A DNA stretch of 34,652 nucleotides from Rhodobacterales bacterium UBA5972 (GTDB lineage: Bacteria > Pseudomonadota > Alphaproteobacteria > Rhodobacterales > Rhodobacteraceae): NCBI GenBank assembly GCA_002430125.1, contig DJBQ01000103.1, forward strand, positions 23,973 to 58,624, given 5' to 3'. Shown here piece after piece: positions 16,615 to 22,885 of the stretch. A program made the translations under genes and the position numbers. A model generated the notes under the pieces. The model ran no database searches. It saw only the letters and a list, made by a program, of their open reading frames with translations, and had not been told where the DNA came from. Each line of letters opens with the position of its first letter. Position 1 is the stretch's first letter.

Positions 16615-17049
16615 ACGTTTCTTAACCTCAAGCTGGCCCACGCGCACAAATCGCAACACTTCCACCATCATGGCCGTCAGCAACCCCATATTCAGCAGAC
16701 CGTTTGCGGCTGCCATTCCGCCAAGCAACCGCCAGTTTTGCGGCAGCAGAATGTCGCCAAATCCCAAAGTCGTAAACGCAACCAGCGAAAAATAGACCGA
16801 CGCCTCGATGGTGATAAAAATTCCTAAAAGCCACAGCGCAATTGCCCATATCCAAACGCCAGCAGTCACCATACCCAAAATCCAGATCACTGTAACGATC
16901 AGAACCAACAACAGCTTGGGCTGATGCGGCTCGCGCGAGAAATAATCTTGTGACCGCATCAGGAACGTTTCCAAAAACAAAAACGCAACCCCCGCGACGA
17001 CGATAGACATCAGCATCAGAACTGTACCAAGCGCGATTTGAATGAACAT
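16600..17049 (-). CDS. Two-pore-segment (Ion_trans_2) potassium-channel-like protein
   Basis: This 149-residue membrane protein has hydrophobic segments at about residues 5-30, 46-80 and 112-132. Between the last two, T93-T-L-G-F-G-D99 resembles a K+-channel selectivity filter (the usual form is TVGYGD). It has no cytosolic RCK or cyclic-nucleotide domain, only a short basic tail. I start at ATG 17049 because GAGGA is six to seven bases upstream on this strand; the longer frame to 17163 has no ribosome site. Ion selectivity with GFG instead of GYG is plausible for K+ but unproven. It is divergent from smpB. Confidence 0.8.
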   Translation of the reverse strand: MFIQIALGTVLMLMSIVVAGVAFLFLETFLMRSQDYFSREPHQPKLLLVLIVTVIWILGMVTAGVWIWAIALWLLGIFITIEASVYFSLVAFTTLGFGDILLPQNWRLLGGMAAANGLLNMGLLTAMMVEVLRFVRVGQLEVKKRKGRS

Positions 17050-17176
17050 TGTATCCTCGGGTGTCTGGGGTCTATTTCGTCCATAACCACTATATTCGTC
17101 GGTTCGACGCAAGTGTCTCGTGGTCGCGTCAACTTCGCTGGTGGACTTTGACGCGCGCCTCAATTATTTCCCGACT

Positions 17177-17650
17177 ATGGTAAAGAAAAGTGATCCCAAC
17201 AGCAAAGTCGTGGCCGACAATCGTCGTGCCCGGTACAACTATGCGATCGAGGACGACATCGAATGCGGCATTATGTTGGAAGGGTCCGAGGTTAAATCCC
17301 TGCGCGAAGGCAAGTGCAATATCGGCGAAAGCTATGCCACGGTCGACGCCGGCGAATTATGGCTGGTTAACAGTTATTTTCCAGCCTACGGACAAGCCAA
17401 GGCCTTTCCCCATAACGAACGGCGGCGGCGCAAACTTCTGGTCAGCAAACGCGAATTGGCGAAGCTTTGGCAGGGTATCGGGCGCGAGGGTATGACGCTG
17501 GTGCCGTTGCGGCTTTATTTCAACGAAAAAGGTCGCGCCAAGCTGAAACTGGGCATCGCCAAGGGCAAGAAGGTCTCAGACAAACGTGAAACCGAAAAGA
17601 AGCGCGATTGGCAGCGCCAAAAAGCCAGACTGCTGCGAGACAGGGGATGA
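17177..17650 (+). CDS. smpB: SsrA-binding protein SmpB
   Basis: This 157-residue RNA-binding protein delivers tmRNA to stalled ribosomes for trans-translation. Diagnostic segments are [39 protein letters not shown] and the C-terminal basic [21 protein letters not shown], which becomes helical on the ribosome. ATG 17177 is chosen for the normal length and N-terminus. No strong ribosome site precedes it, and an upstream GTG at 17120 would add 19 atypical residues. The tmRNA gene itself was not found in the window. Confidence 0.96.
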   Translation: MVKKSDPNSKVVADNRRARYNYAIEDDIECGIMLEGSEVKSLREGKCNIGESYATVDAGELWLVNSYFPAYGQAKAFPHNERRRRKLLVSKRELAKLWQGIGREGMTLVPLRLYFNEKGRAKLKLGIAKGKKVSDKRETEKKRDWQRQKARLLRDRG

Positions 17651-17910
17651 GCGGATTTGAAATCACGCTTATCCTGATCGGGATCGTCTGTGGGAATCTG
17701 GGGGCGGTTCTGATTCCACCGGTGAATATCGGCTTGTGGTGGAACTCTGTTTCTGGTGCTACTGGCGCTTTGGCGTTTATTTTGGCACCGAAATTTAGTG
17801 AAATCAGTTTTGGCAATTTTTGGGCCATTGATTTTATTGCGGCCGGACTCTGCGGTGTGGTGACGATGCTGGTGATTGGCGGGGGCCTGGCTTTGTTCTA
17901 TCGTTTCTAG
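17647..17910 (+). CDS. Small membrane protein of unknown function after smpB
   Basis: This 87-residue protein starts at an ATG that overlaps the smpB stop (ATGA), so it is very likely real and co-translated. It has about three hydrophobic segments (residues roughly 4-22, 30-46 and 56-84) and two Gly-rich stretches. One member of the motif pair [12 protein letters not shown] and [11 protein letters not shown] lies between membrane segments. I do not recognise a characterised family. It has no signal peptidase site and is predicted to be an inner-membrane protein. Confidence 0.65.
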   Translation: MSGFEITLILIGIVCGNLGAVLIPPVNIGLWWNSVSGATGALAFILAPKFSEISFGNFWAIDFIAAGLCGVVTMLVIGGGLALFYRF

Positions 17911-17919
17911 ACACCGGAT

Positions 17920-17957
17920 TTGCGCAGGTTTGTCAGCAAGCCTTGCAACCTGCGCAA
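17920..17957. repeat. Nested perfect inverted repeat after the smpB operon
   Basis: TTGCGCAGGTT at 17920-17930 and AACCTGCGCAA at 17947-17957 are perfect 11-base inverted arms. Inside the 16-base loop, GCAAG (17936-17940) and CTTGC (17942-17946) form a second small inverted repeat. No T run follows. It may be a terminator of the smpB unit or a protein-binding site; it lies 48 bases before sseA. Confidence 0.6.
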
Positions 17958-18004
17958 GGCGGGTCTAATCCAGTTGCGGCTGAAACTGATCTAAGGATAC
18001 CCCC

Positions 18005-18856
18005 ATGCCCAACAGTAACCCGACGACTTTGGTTTCCACTGATTGGCTGGCACGGCATTTGGGCAGCCCTGACATCAGGATAATCGACGCGTCATGGTAT
18101 CTGCCGCAAGCCGCGCGTGATCCAAAAGCCGAGTACGACGCCGCGCACATCCCCGGTGCAAGGTTTTTTGACATTGACGATATCAGCGATAGCCTTTCCG
18201 ATTTGCCGCATATGGCCCCGCCTCCAGAAAAGTTCATTTCGCGGATGCGGGCGATGGGGATTGGCGACGGGCATCAGGTGGTGATCTATGACGGCGCCGG
18301 TTTGAATTCAGCGGCGCGGGTCTGGTGGTTATTTCACCTGTTTGGCAAAACCGACACCGCCGTTCTGGATGGTGGCCTGCCGAAATGGCTGGCCGAAGGG
18401 CGCGCAACCGAAGACATGCCGCCAGTTTTGCGTGACAGGCACATGACCGTTGTGCGCAATGCCCAGCTGATCAAGGATGTCACCCAGGTAGCCGCCGCTT
18501 CAAAACTCAAAGAAGCGCAGATTGTCGATGCGCGCTCTGCTGCTCGTTTTGCCGGTGAAGCGCCTGAACCACGGGCCGGACTGCGCAGCGGCCATATACC
18601 GAATTCGATCAGCCTGCCATTTACCGAATTGCTGAACAGCGACGGCACAATGAAATCCGATGCGGAGCTGGCGCTGATTATGGCGGCAAAGGGTGTCGAC
18701 ATGAAAGCACCGGTCATCACGACCTGCGGGTCTGGCGTGACGGCGGCCATCATCAACCTTGCCCTTGCCCGACTGGGCCACAAACAGCATTCGCTTTACG
18801 ACGGATCCTGGGCCGAATGGGGCATGTATAACGACTTGAAAGTTGCCAAGGGTTAA
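18005..18856 (+). CDS. sseA: 3-mercaptopyruvate sulfurtransferase
   Basis: This 283-residue protein has two rhodanese domains. The active-site loop CGSGVTA begins at Cys241 in the second domain. CG[ST]GVTA is the hallmark of 3-mercaptopyruvate sulfurtransferase, whereas thiosulfate sulfurtransferases have CRKGVT. The N-terminal domain contains IDASWYLP and HIPGARFFDIDDISD. It moves sulfur from 3-mercaptopyruvate to a thiophilic acceptor and yields pyruvate. The start has AAGGA upstream. An aminotransferase that could make 3-mercaptopyruvate from cysteine follows after 22 bases. Confidence 0.94.
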   Translation: MPNSNPTTLVSTDWLARHLGSPDIRIIDASWYLPQAARDPKAEYDAAHIPGARFFDIDDISDSLSDLPHMAPPPEKFISRMRAMGIGDGHQVVIYDGAGLNSAARVWWLFHLFGKTDTAVLDGGLPKWLAEGRATEDMPPVLRDRHMTVVRNAQLIKDVTQVAAASKLKEAQIVDARSAARFAGEAPEPRAGLRSGHIPNSISLPFTELLNSDGTMKSDAELALIMAAKGVDMKAPVITTCGSGVTAAIINLALARLGHKQHSLYDGSWAEWGMYNDLKVAKG

Positions 18857-18878
18857 CACCCTTTTTTAGGAAACCGAA

Positions 18879-20063
18879 ATGCTGAACAACCTGCACAAGC
18901 AACCCGAAGACAAAATCCTGCAATTAATGCAGCTTTATAAAGACGATCCGCGCAGTCCGAAAATTGATCTGGGTGTCGGTGTTTATAAAGATGCAACTGG
19001 CCTGACACCCGTAATGCGGGCCGTTAAGGCAGCTGAAAAGCAGTTGTGGGAAGCAGAAACCACCAAAAGCTATACGGGTCTGACCGGTGATGCAGGTTTT
19101 CAGGCGGCGATGATCGAATTGGTTCTGGCAAATTCGGTCGATCACAACCGGGTCGCTGCAGCGCATACACCGGGTGGCACCGGGGCGATCCATTTGGTGC
19201 TTGAGATGGTGCAGATGGCCAGCCCAGAGGCAACGGTCTGGTTGTCAGCCCCGACATGGCCGAACCATCCCTCGATCCTTAAACATCTGGGTATGAAAAC
19301 CGCCGAGTATCGATATTTTGACAGCCAGACGCTGGGTGTGGATTTTGACGGCCTGATGGCTGATCTGGCGACAGCAAAAGCTGGCGATATTATCTTGCTG
19401 CATGGGTGTTGCCACAATCCGACCGGCGCCAACCTTAATTTGGTCCAATGGGCGCAACTGGCCGACCTGTTACTTGAACGCGGCGCGGTGCCGTTTGTTG
19501 ATATCGCCTATCAGGGCTTTGGCGACGGGCTGGACGAAGACGCCGCCGCCGTGCGCCTGCTGGCCACAAAATTCCCGGAAATGATGATTGCCGCGAGTTG
19601 CTCCAAGAACTTTGGCATTTACCGCGAGCGCACAGGTATCGTGCTGGCAATCACGCCCGATGCCGCGATGCGCCCTGTCGTGCAGGGAAACCTTGCGCAT
19701 TTGAACCGGCAGAACTTCTCGTTTCCGCCCGATCACGGGGCGCGGCTTGTAACGATGATCCTGAACGACCCGGCGCTGAAAGCCGACTGGATGGCCGAAC
19801 TGGAAGAAGTCCGGCTGGGTATGCTGGCCATCAGGCAGCAATTGGCGGACGAGTTGCGCCGCCTGTCCGGCAGTGACCGCTTTGGCTTTGTCGCACAACA
19901 TCGCGGCATGTTCTCCCGGATGGGGGCGACACCGGAACAGGTAATGGCCCTGCGCGACAAGCACGCGATCTATATGGTTGGCGATAGCCGCATCAACATC
20001 GCTGGTCTGAACAACGACACGGTGCCGGTCTTGGCCAAAGCCCTGATCGACGTGGGGGTCTAG
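18879..20063 (+). CDS. AspC/TyrB-type amino acid aminotransferase
   Basis: This 394-residue enzyme is a class-I fold pyridoxal-phosphate aminotransferase of the aspartate/aromatic amino acid type. The PLP lysine is Lys243 in SCSKNFGIYRERTG. KSYTGLTGDAGFQ, HGCCHNPTGANL and FVDIAYQGFGDGLDEDA are family signatures. A Shine-Dalgarno AGGA precedes the start. The frame follows sseA by 22 bases, so both are probably on one transcript. Such enzymes accept aspartate, aromatic amino acids and often cysteine, and cysteine transamination would feed SseA. Exact specificity is not readable. Confidence 0.93.
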   Translation: MLNNLHKQPEDKILQLMQLYKDDPRSPKIDLGVGVYKDATGLTPVMRAVKAAEKQLWEAETTKSYTGLTGDAGFQAAMIELVLANSVDHNRVAAAHTPGGTGAIHLVLEMVQMASPEATVWLSAPTWPNHPSILKHLGMKTAEYRYFDSQTLGVDFDGLMADLATAKAGDIILLHGCCHNPTGANLNLVQWAQLADLLLERGAVPFVDIAYQGFGDGLDEDAAAVRLLATKFPEMMIAASCSKNFGIYRERTGIVLAITPDAAMRPVVQGNLAHLNRQNFSFPPDHGARLVTMILNDPALKADWMAELEEVRLGMLAIRQQLADELRRLSGSDRFGFVAQHRGMFSRMGATPEQVMALRDKHAIYMVGDSRINIAGLNNDTVPVLAKALIDVGV

Positions 20064-20141
20064 GCGTGGTTTTTGCCTTGCATCCTGTGCGGGGCAACGT
20101 CGCTCTTGTGGTGATAGCGTAAACGCCTTAACAGGCCCATG

Positions 20142-20160
20142 TTCCGGCTTTGCGCCGGAA
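20142..20160 (+). promoter_or_regulatory. Hairpin in the leader between the aminotransferase and yhhQ
   Basis: TTCCGGC at 20142-20148 pairs with GCCGGAA at 20154-20160 around a five-base loop. It lies 34 bases before the yhhQ start region. It is followed by TAAAG rather than a T run. It may end the upstream transcript or belong to a yhhQ leader. Confidence 0.4.
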
Positions 20161-20196
20161 TAAAGTGTCCGCGACCTTTTCAAAACGGAGTTTATG

Positions 20197-20826
20197 ATGT
20201 CTCGCACCCTACTGCCTGGCGTGTTCGCCATGGCGGCGATCGTTGTCGCCAGTAATATCCTTGTTCAATTCCTGATCCTTGACGGCCTTTTAACCTGGGG
20301 GGCGTTCACCTATCCGTTTGCCTTTCTGGTCACCGATTTGATGAACCGTCTCTATGGCGTTTCGGCCGCACGCAAAGTCGTGCTTATCGGCTTTGTTACC
20401 GGCGTTGTCTGCTCGCTGATTGGCAGCCAGATCATGCTGGAATATGGCCCTGCCGTTCCACTGCGTATTGCCGTCGGATCGGGTACCGCATTTTTGGTGG
20501 CGCAGTTGGTTGATGTGGCGATTTTCAATCGCCTGCGAAGCGGCAGTTGGTGGCGTGCGCCGCTTGTGTCTACTCTTTTCAGCTCAGCACTTGATACTGC
20601 CCTGTTCTTCACAATCGCCTTTTCGGCCAGCCTGACACTGTTTGGCGAAGCGGCAGATGGGGCGATCAACTGGGCGTGGCAAGCTGCTCCCTTTATGATA
20701 TTCGGCCCTGAAATGCCGCTTTGGGTGACGCTTGGATTTGCTGATTGGTTGGTTAAATTGGTCGTTGCAATGGTCGCATTGATCCCGTTTCGCCTGATTA
20801 TTTCCCAGCGCATTGCCAAAACGTAA
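20197..20826 (+). CDS. yhhQ: Queuosine-precursor transporter (YhhQ/VUT family)
   Basis: This membrane protein of 209 residues belongs to the vitamin-uptake-like (DUF165/YhhQ) family that imports queuosine precursors such as preQ0 or preQ1. Typical features are ANILVQF-type helix one, WGAFTYPFAFLVTDLMNRLYG near residues 33-54, and the GSGTAFLVAQLVDVAIFNRLR segment. About six membrane helices are predicted. ATG 20197 is preferred because GGAG at 20187-20190 is then six bases upstream; the adjacent ATG at 20194 would leave only three. It supports wobble-base Q34 modification of tRNA. Confidence 0.88.
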   Translation: MSRTLLPGVFAMAAIVVASNILVQFLILDGLLTWGAFTYPFAFLVTDLMNRLYGVSAARKVVLIGFVTGVVCSLIGSQIMLEYGPAVPLRIAVGSGTAFLVAQLVDVAIFNRLRSGSWWRAPLVSTLFSSALDTALFFTIAFSASLTLFGEAADGAINWAWQAAPFMIFGPEMPLWVTLGFADWLVKLVVAMVALIPFRLIISQRIAKT

Positions 20827-20836
20827 CAAAAAATCG

Positions 20837-20870
20837 TTGACTTATTTACTACATGTGGCACCATCCTTGT
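20837..20870 (+). promoter_or_regulatory. Candidate promoter of the arfB leader (sigma-54-like, overlapping a TTGACT)
   Basis: TGGCAC at 20856-20861 followed by five bases and TTGT at 20867-20870 is one base from the -24/-12 sigma-54 consensus (TGGCAC-N5-TTGC) with correct spacing. TTGACT at 20837-20842 could instead be a sigma-70 -35, but no good -10 follows at 16 to 18 bases. The two readings are alternatives. A sigma-54 start would fall near 20881, directly before the strong ribosome site. Confidence 0.35.
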
Positions 20871-20884
20871 TAACAGCAACAAGT

Positions 20885-20901
20885 GAAAGGAGGTGATCCA
20901 G
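20885..20901 (+). promoter_or_regulatory. Exceptionally long Shine-Dalgarno sequence
   Basis: GAAAGGAGGTGATCCAG is complementary base for base to the 3' end of 16S rRNA (CTGGATCACCTCCTTTC). The first 13 to 14 bases of that tail are universal, and the remainder is from memory of this group. It ends on the first base of GTG 20901. Most ribosome sites in this window match only four to seven bases. Confidence 0.8.
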
Positions 20902-20957
20902 TGTCTAAAAAGGTATTGGAGAGAGCAATCAGGTCAATGCGGGGGTGCGCCGTCTGA
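20901..20957 (+). CDS. 18-codon leader ORF upstream of arfB
   Basis: This GTG-initiated ORF encodes MSKKVLERAIRSMRGCAV and stops at TGA 20955-20957. AGGAGG is seven bases upstream within a 17-base Shine-Dalgarno match. The peptide is basic and has no amino-acid run of the kind seen in classical attenuators. A second short frame opens at GTG 20945 overlapping the stop (RRLKAILEVKPIA, TAA at 20987-20989), which could be reached by re-initiation or by a -1 shift. No homolog is recognised. Support for translation comes only from the ribosome site. Confidence 0.4.
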   Translation: MSKKVLERAIRSMRGCAV

Positions 20958-21038
20958 AGGCAATCCTTGAGGTGAAGCCGATCGCATAACAGGGTTATAG
21001 GCCCGGATCTGGACGACCTCCAAGCTCTTGAAAATTTG

Positions 21039-21074
21039 GAAAGGGCCGCGCGAATGTTGCGGCCCTTTCTTTTT
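21039..21074 (+). terminator. Intrinsic terminator between the leader ORF and arfB
   Basis: GAAAGGGCCGC at 21039-21049 pairs perfectly with GCGGCCCTTTC at 21059-21069 around a nine-base loop, followed at once by five T residues. It lies 33 bases before the arfB start on the same strand, so it either ends an independent small transcript or attenuates arfB. Confidence 0.88.
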
Positions 21075-21107
21075 GCTTTGCGGCCAATGCTTGGGTAAAA
21101 GCCCTTT

Positions 21108-21527
21108 ATGATCCGCATCAATGACGACATTACCTTGCAAGACTGGGAACTAAGCGAAAGCTTTATGCGCGCCTCGGGGCCCGGTGGGCAAAACGTCAAC
21201 AAGGTCTCGACCGCTGTTGAATTGCGGTTCGAGGCCGCCCGGTCGCCGTCGCTGACGCCAGACGTTAAAGCCCGCCTGAAAAAGATAGCAGGCCGGAAAT
21301 GGACCAAAGAAGGCGCGATCATTGTCACGGCAGAAAAACACCGTTTGCAACTGATGAACCGCGAACTGGCCGAAGAAAAACTGGCCGAAATGATCCGGGC
21401 CGCGCTGATTGCCCCCAAGCGGCGGATCAAAACCCGCCCGACCCTTGCCTCAAAAAAGCGGCGGCTTGAAACAAAAACCAAGCGCGCTGTGGTGAAATCG
21501 CTGCGAGGAACGCCTGATCACGAATAA
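21108..21527 (+). CDS. arfB: Alternative ribosome-rescue factor B (peptidyl-tRNA hydrolase ArfB/YaeJ)
   Basis: This 139-residue release-factor-like protein hydrolyses peptidyl-tRNA on ribosomes stalled without a stop codon. The catalytic Gly-Gly-Gln lies at residues 26-28 in SGPGGQNVNKVSTAVELRF. A flexible, very basic C-terminal tail (KRRIKTRPTLASKKRRLETKT segment, about residues 104-131) is the part that enters the empty mRNA channel in known ArfB proteins. No Shine-Dalgarno is visible before ATG 21108, in contrast with the leader ORF upstream. It is a backup to the SmpB/tmRNA system, whose smpB gene lies about 4 kb upstream. Confidence 0.94.
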   Translation: MIRINDDITLQDWELSESFMRASGPGGQNVNKVSTAVELRFEAARSPSLTPDVKARLKKIAGRKWTKEGAIIVTAEKHRLQLMNRELAEEKLAEMIRAALIAPKRRIKTRPTLASKKRRLETKTKRAVVKSLRGTPDHE

Positions 21528-21592
21528 TCGGCTTTGCCTTTGCTTGCGATATTTGAAACAACAAAGCGAAAACCACGGTCAGGAAAAAACCT

Positions 21593-22885
21593 ATGTCAGA
21601 TATCAAAGCTTTGATGGCACGCCGCGCGCGGTTGCTGGGTCCGAATGTTTCCACCTTCTATGCCGATCCGGTTCACATCGTAAAAGGCGACGGTGTCTGG
21701 CTGTGGGACGCTGACGGGCGCAAGTATCTGGATTGTTATAACAACGTGCCGCATGTGGGCCACTGCCATCCCAAAGTGGTCGAAGCGATCGCCAGACAGG
21801 CGGCCATACTGAACACCCATACCCGCTATCTGCACGAGGGTATTCTGGACTATATCGAAGCCCTGACCGCCAAATTCGACAAAAGCCTGACATCGGCCAT
21901 CATGGTCTGCTCGGGCTCCGAGGCGAACGACGTTGCGCTGCGTATGGCGCAGGCTGTAACGGGCAATACAGGCGTTATCGCAACCGACATGACCTATCAC
22001 GGCAACACGGCGGCAGTCAGTCAGTTGTCCACCCGCCGCCCGCCGATTGGTGGTTATGCCGACCACGTGCAGCATGTCCCAGCCCCCGACAGCACGCGGC
22101 CTTTGGGGGGTGTTTCCGGTCAACCCTTTGCCGACGCATTCGCGGTCGAGGTTGAAAGGGCGATTGCTGCACTTCAGGCATCAGGCCACGGTGTTTCCGC
22201 CTTCATCATCTGCCCGTTCTTTGCCAATGAAGGTTTTCCGACATTGCCAAAAGGCTTTCTGGACAAGGCCGTCGCCGCCATTCGCAAGGCCGGAGGCATT
22301 GTCATTGCCGACGAAGTACAACCGGGTTTTGGCCGCACAGGCACCCATTGGTGGGGTTATGAAAAAATCGGAATCCTGCCAGAAATAGTGACCATTGGCA
22401 AACCGATGGGCAACGGCCATCCGGTCGCCGCCGTTGTCGCCGGGCTTGATACCCTTTCTGCATTTCGCAACGCGTTTGGCTATTTCAACACCTTTGGTGG
22501 CAATCCGGTCAGTTGCGCGGCCGCTATGGCGGTGCTTGAAATTATCGACGAGGAAGGCCTGGTTGAAAACGCCCGCGTCGTAGGGGACTACGCCCGCGAA
22601 CGGATGTCCGCGTTGCAGCAAAAATATCCTGTGATCAACAACGTGCGCGGCTCTGGTTTGTTTTTCGGAGCAGAAATGGTTCTCGACGATGCGCTGACAC
22701 CGGCGACGGACTTCACCGAACGGGTTGTCGAAGGCATGAAAACGCGCGGTATTTTGTTGAACAAGATCGGCAAAGACTATGGCACCCTGAAAATCCGGCC
22801 ACCAATGGTGTTTTCCCGCGAGAACGCCGATTTGATGATCGACGCGCTGGACGACGTGTTGTCGGTCACGCCCGTTACCTCATGA
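21593..22885 (+). CDS. Class-III aminotransferase-fold PLP enzyme, probable amino-alcohol phospho-lyase
   Basis: This 430-residue PLP enzyme has the class-III signatures ADEVQPGFGRTG and TIGKPMGNGHP with Schiff-base Lys270. YLDCYNNVPHVGHCHPKVVEAI and ILNTHTRYLH closely resemble the AGXT2L/ETNPPL group. That group contains the phosphoethanolamine and phosphohydroxylysine phospho-lyases, rather than ordinary omega-aminotransferases. Its stop overlaps the start of an APH-fold kinase gene (ATGA). The pair suggests phosphorylation of an amino alcohol followed by elimination of phosphate and ammonia. A transaminase role remains possible. Confidence 0.85.
   Translation: MSDIKALMARRARLLGPNVSTFYADPVHIVKGDGVWLWDADGRKYLDCYNNVPHVGHCHPKVVEAIARQAAILNTHTRYLHEGILDYIEALTAKFDKSLTSAIMVCSGSEANDVALRMAQAVTGNTGVIATDMTYHGNTAAVSQLSTRRPPIGGYADHVQHVPAPDSTRPLGGVSGQPFADAFAVEVERAIAALQASGHGVSAFIICPFFANEGFPTLPKGFLDKAVAAIRKAGGIVIADEVQPGFGRTGTHWWGYEKIGILPEIVTIGKPMGNGHPVAAVVAGLDTLSAFRNAFGYFNTFGGNPVSCAAAMAVLEIIDEEGLVENARVVGDYARERMSALQQKYPVINNVRGSGLFFGAEMVLDDALTPATDFTERVVEGMKTRGILLNKIGKDYGTLKIRPPMVFSRENADLMIDALDDVLSVTPVTS

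Larger units (their letters stand above)
20871..21074 (+). ncRNA. Candidate leader RNA or small RNA upstream of arfB
   Basis: The segment between the promoter-like element and the intrinsic terminator forms a discrete transcription unit of about 200 bases. An inverted repeat CTTGTT/AACAAG (20866-20871 and 20878-20883) precedes a ribosome site. GGAGGTGATCCAG at 20889-20901 can pair with CTGGACGACCTCC at 21009-21021 in 11 of 13 positions, enclosing the small ORF. The unit may be a mainly non-coding RNA, a small-protein mRNA, or an attenuating leader for arfB. I do not recognise it as 6S RNA, tmRNA or SRP RNA. Confidence 0.4.

Noticed and set aside
20100..20196. preQ1 riboswitch in front of yhhQ
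   Set aside because: Only a simple hairpin is visible; I could not find the conserved preQ1-I loop or A-rich tail nor a preQ1-II pattern.
19470..20231. 253-codon minus-strand frame over the aminotransferase
   Set aside because: It is antisense to conserved AspC motifs and has no plausible start context.
20885..20901. Fragment of an inverted 16S rRNA gene
   Set aside because: The match stops abruptly on both sides of the 17 bases, so it is a ribosome site and not a piece of an rRNA operon.
20827..21107. tmRNA, 6S RNA or SRP RNA in the gap before arfB
   Set aside because: There is no tag-peptide frame ending in an AA motif, no tRNA-like CCA domain, no 6S bubble and no SRP tetraloop pattern.
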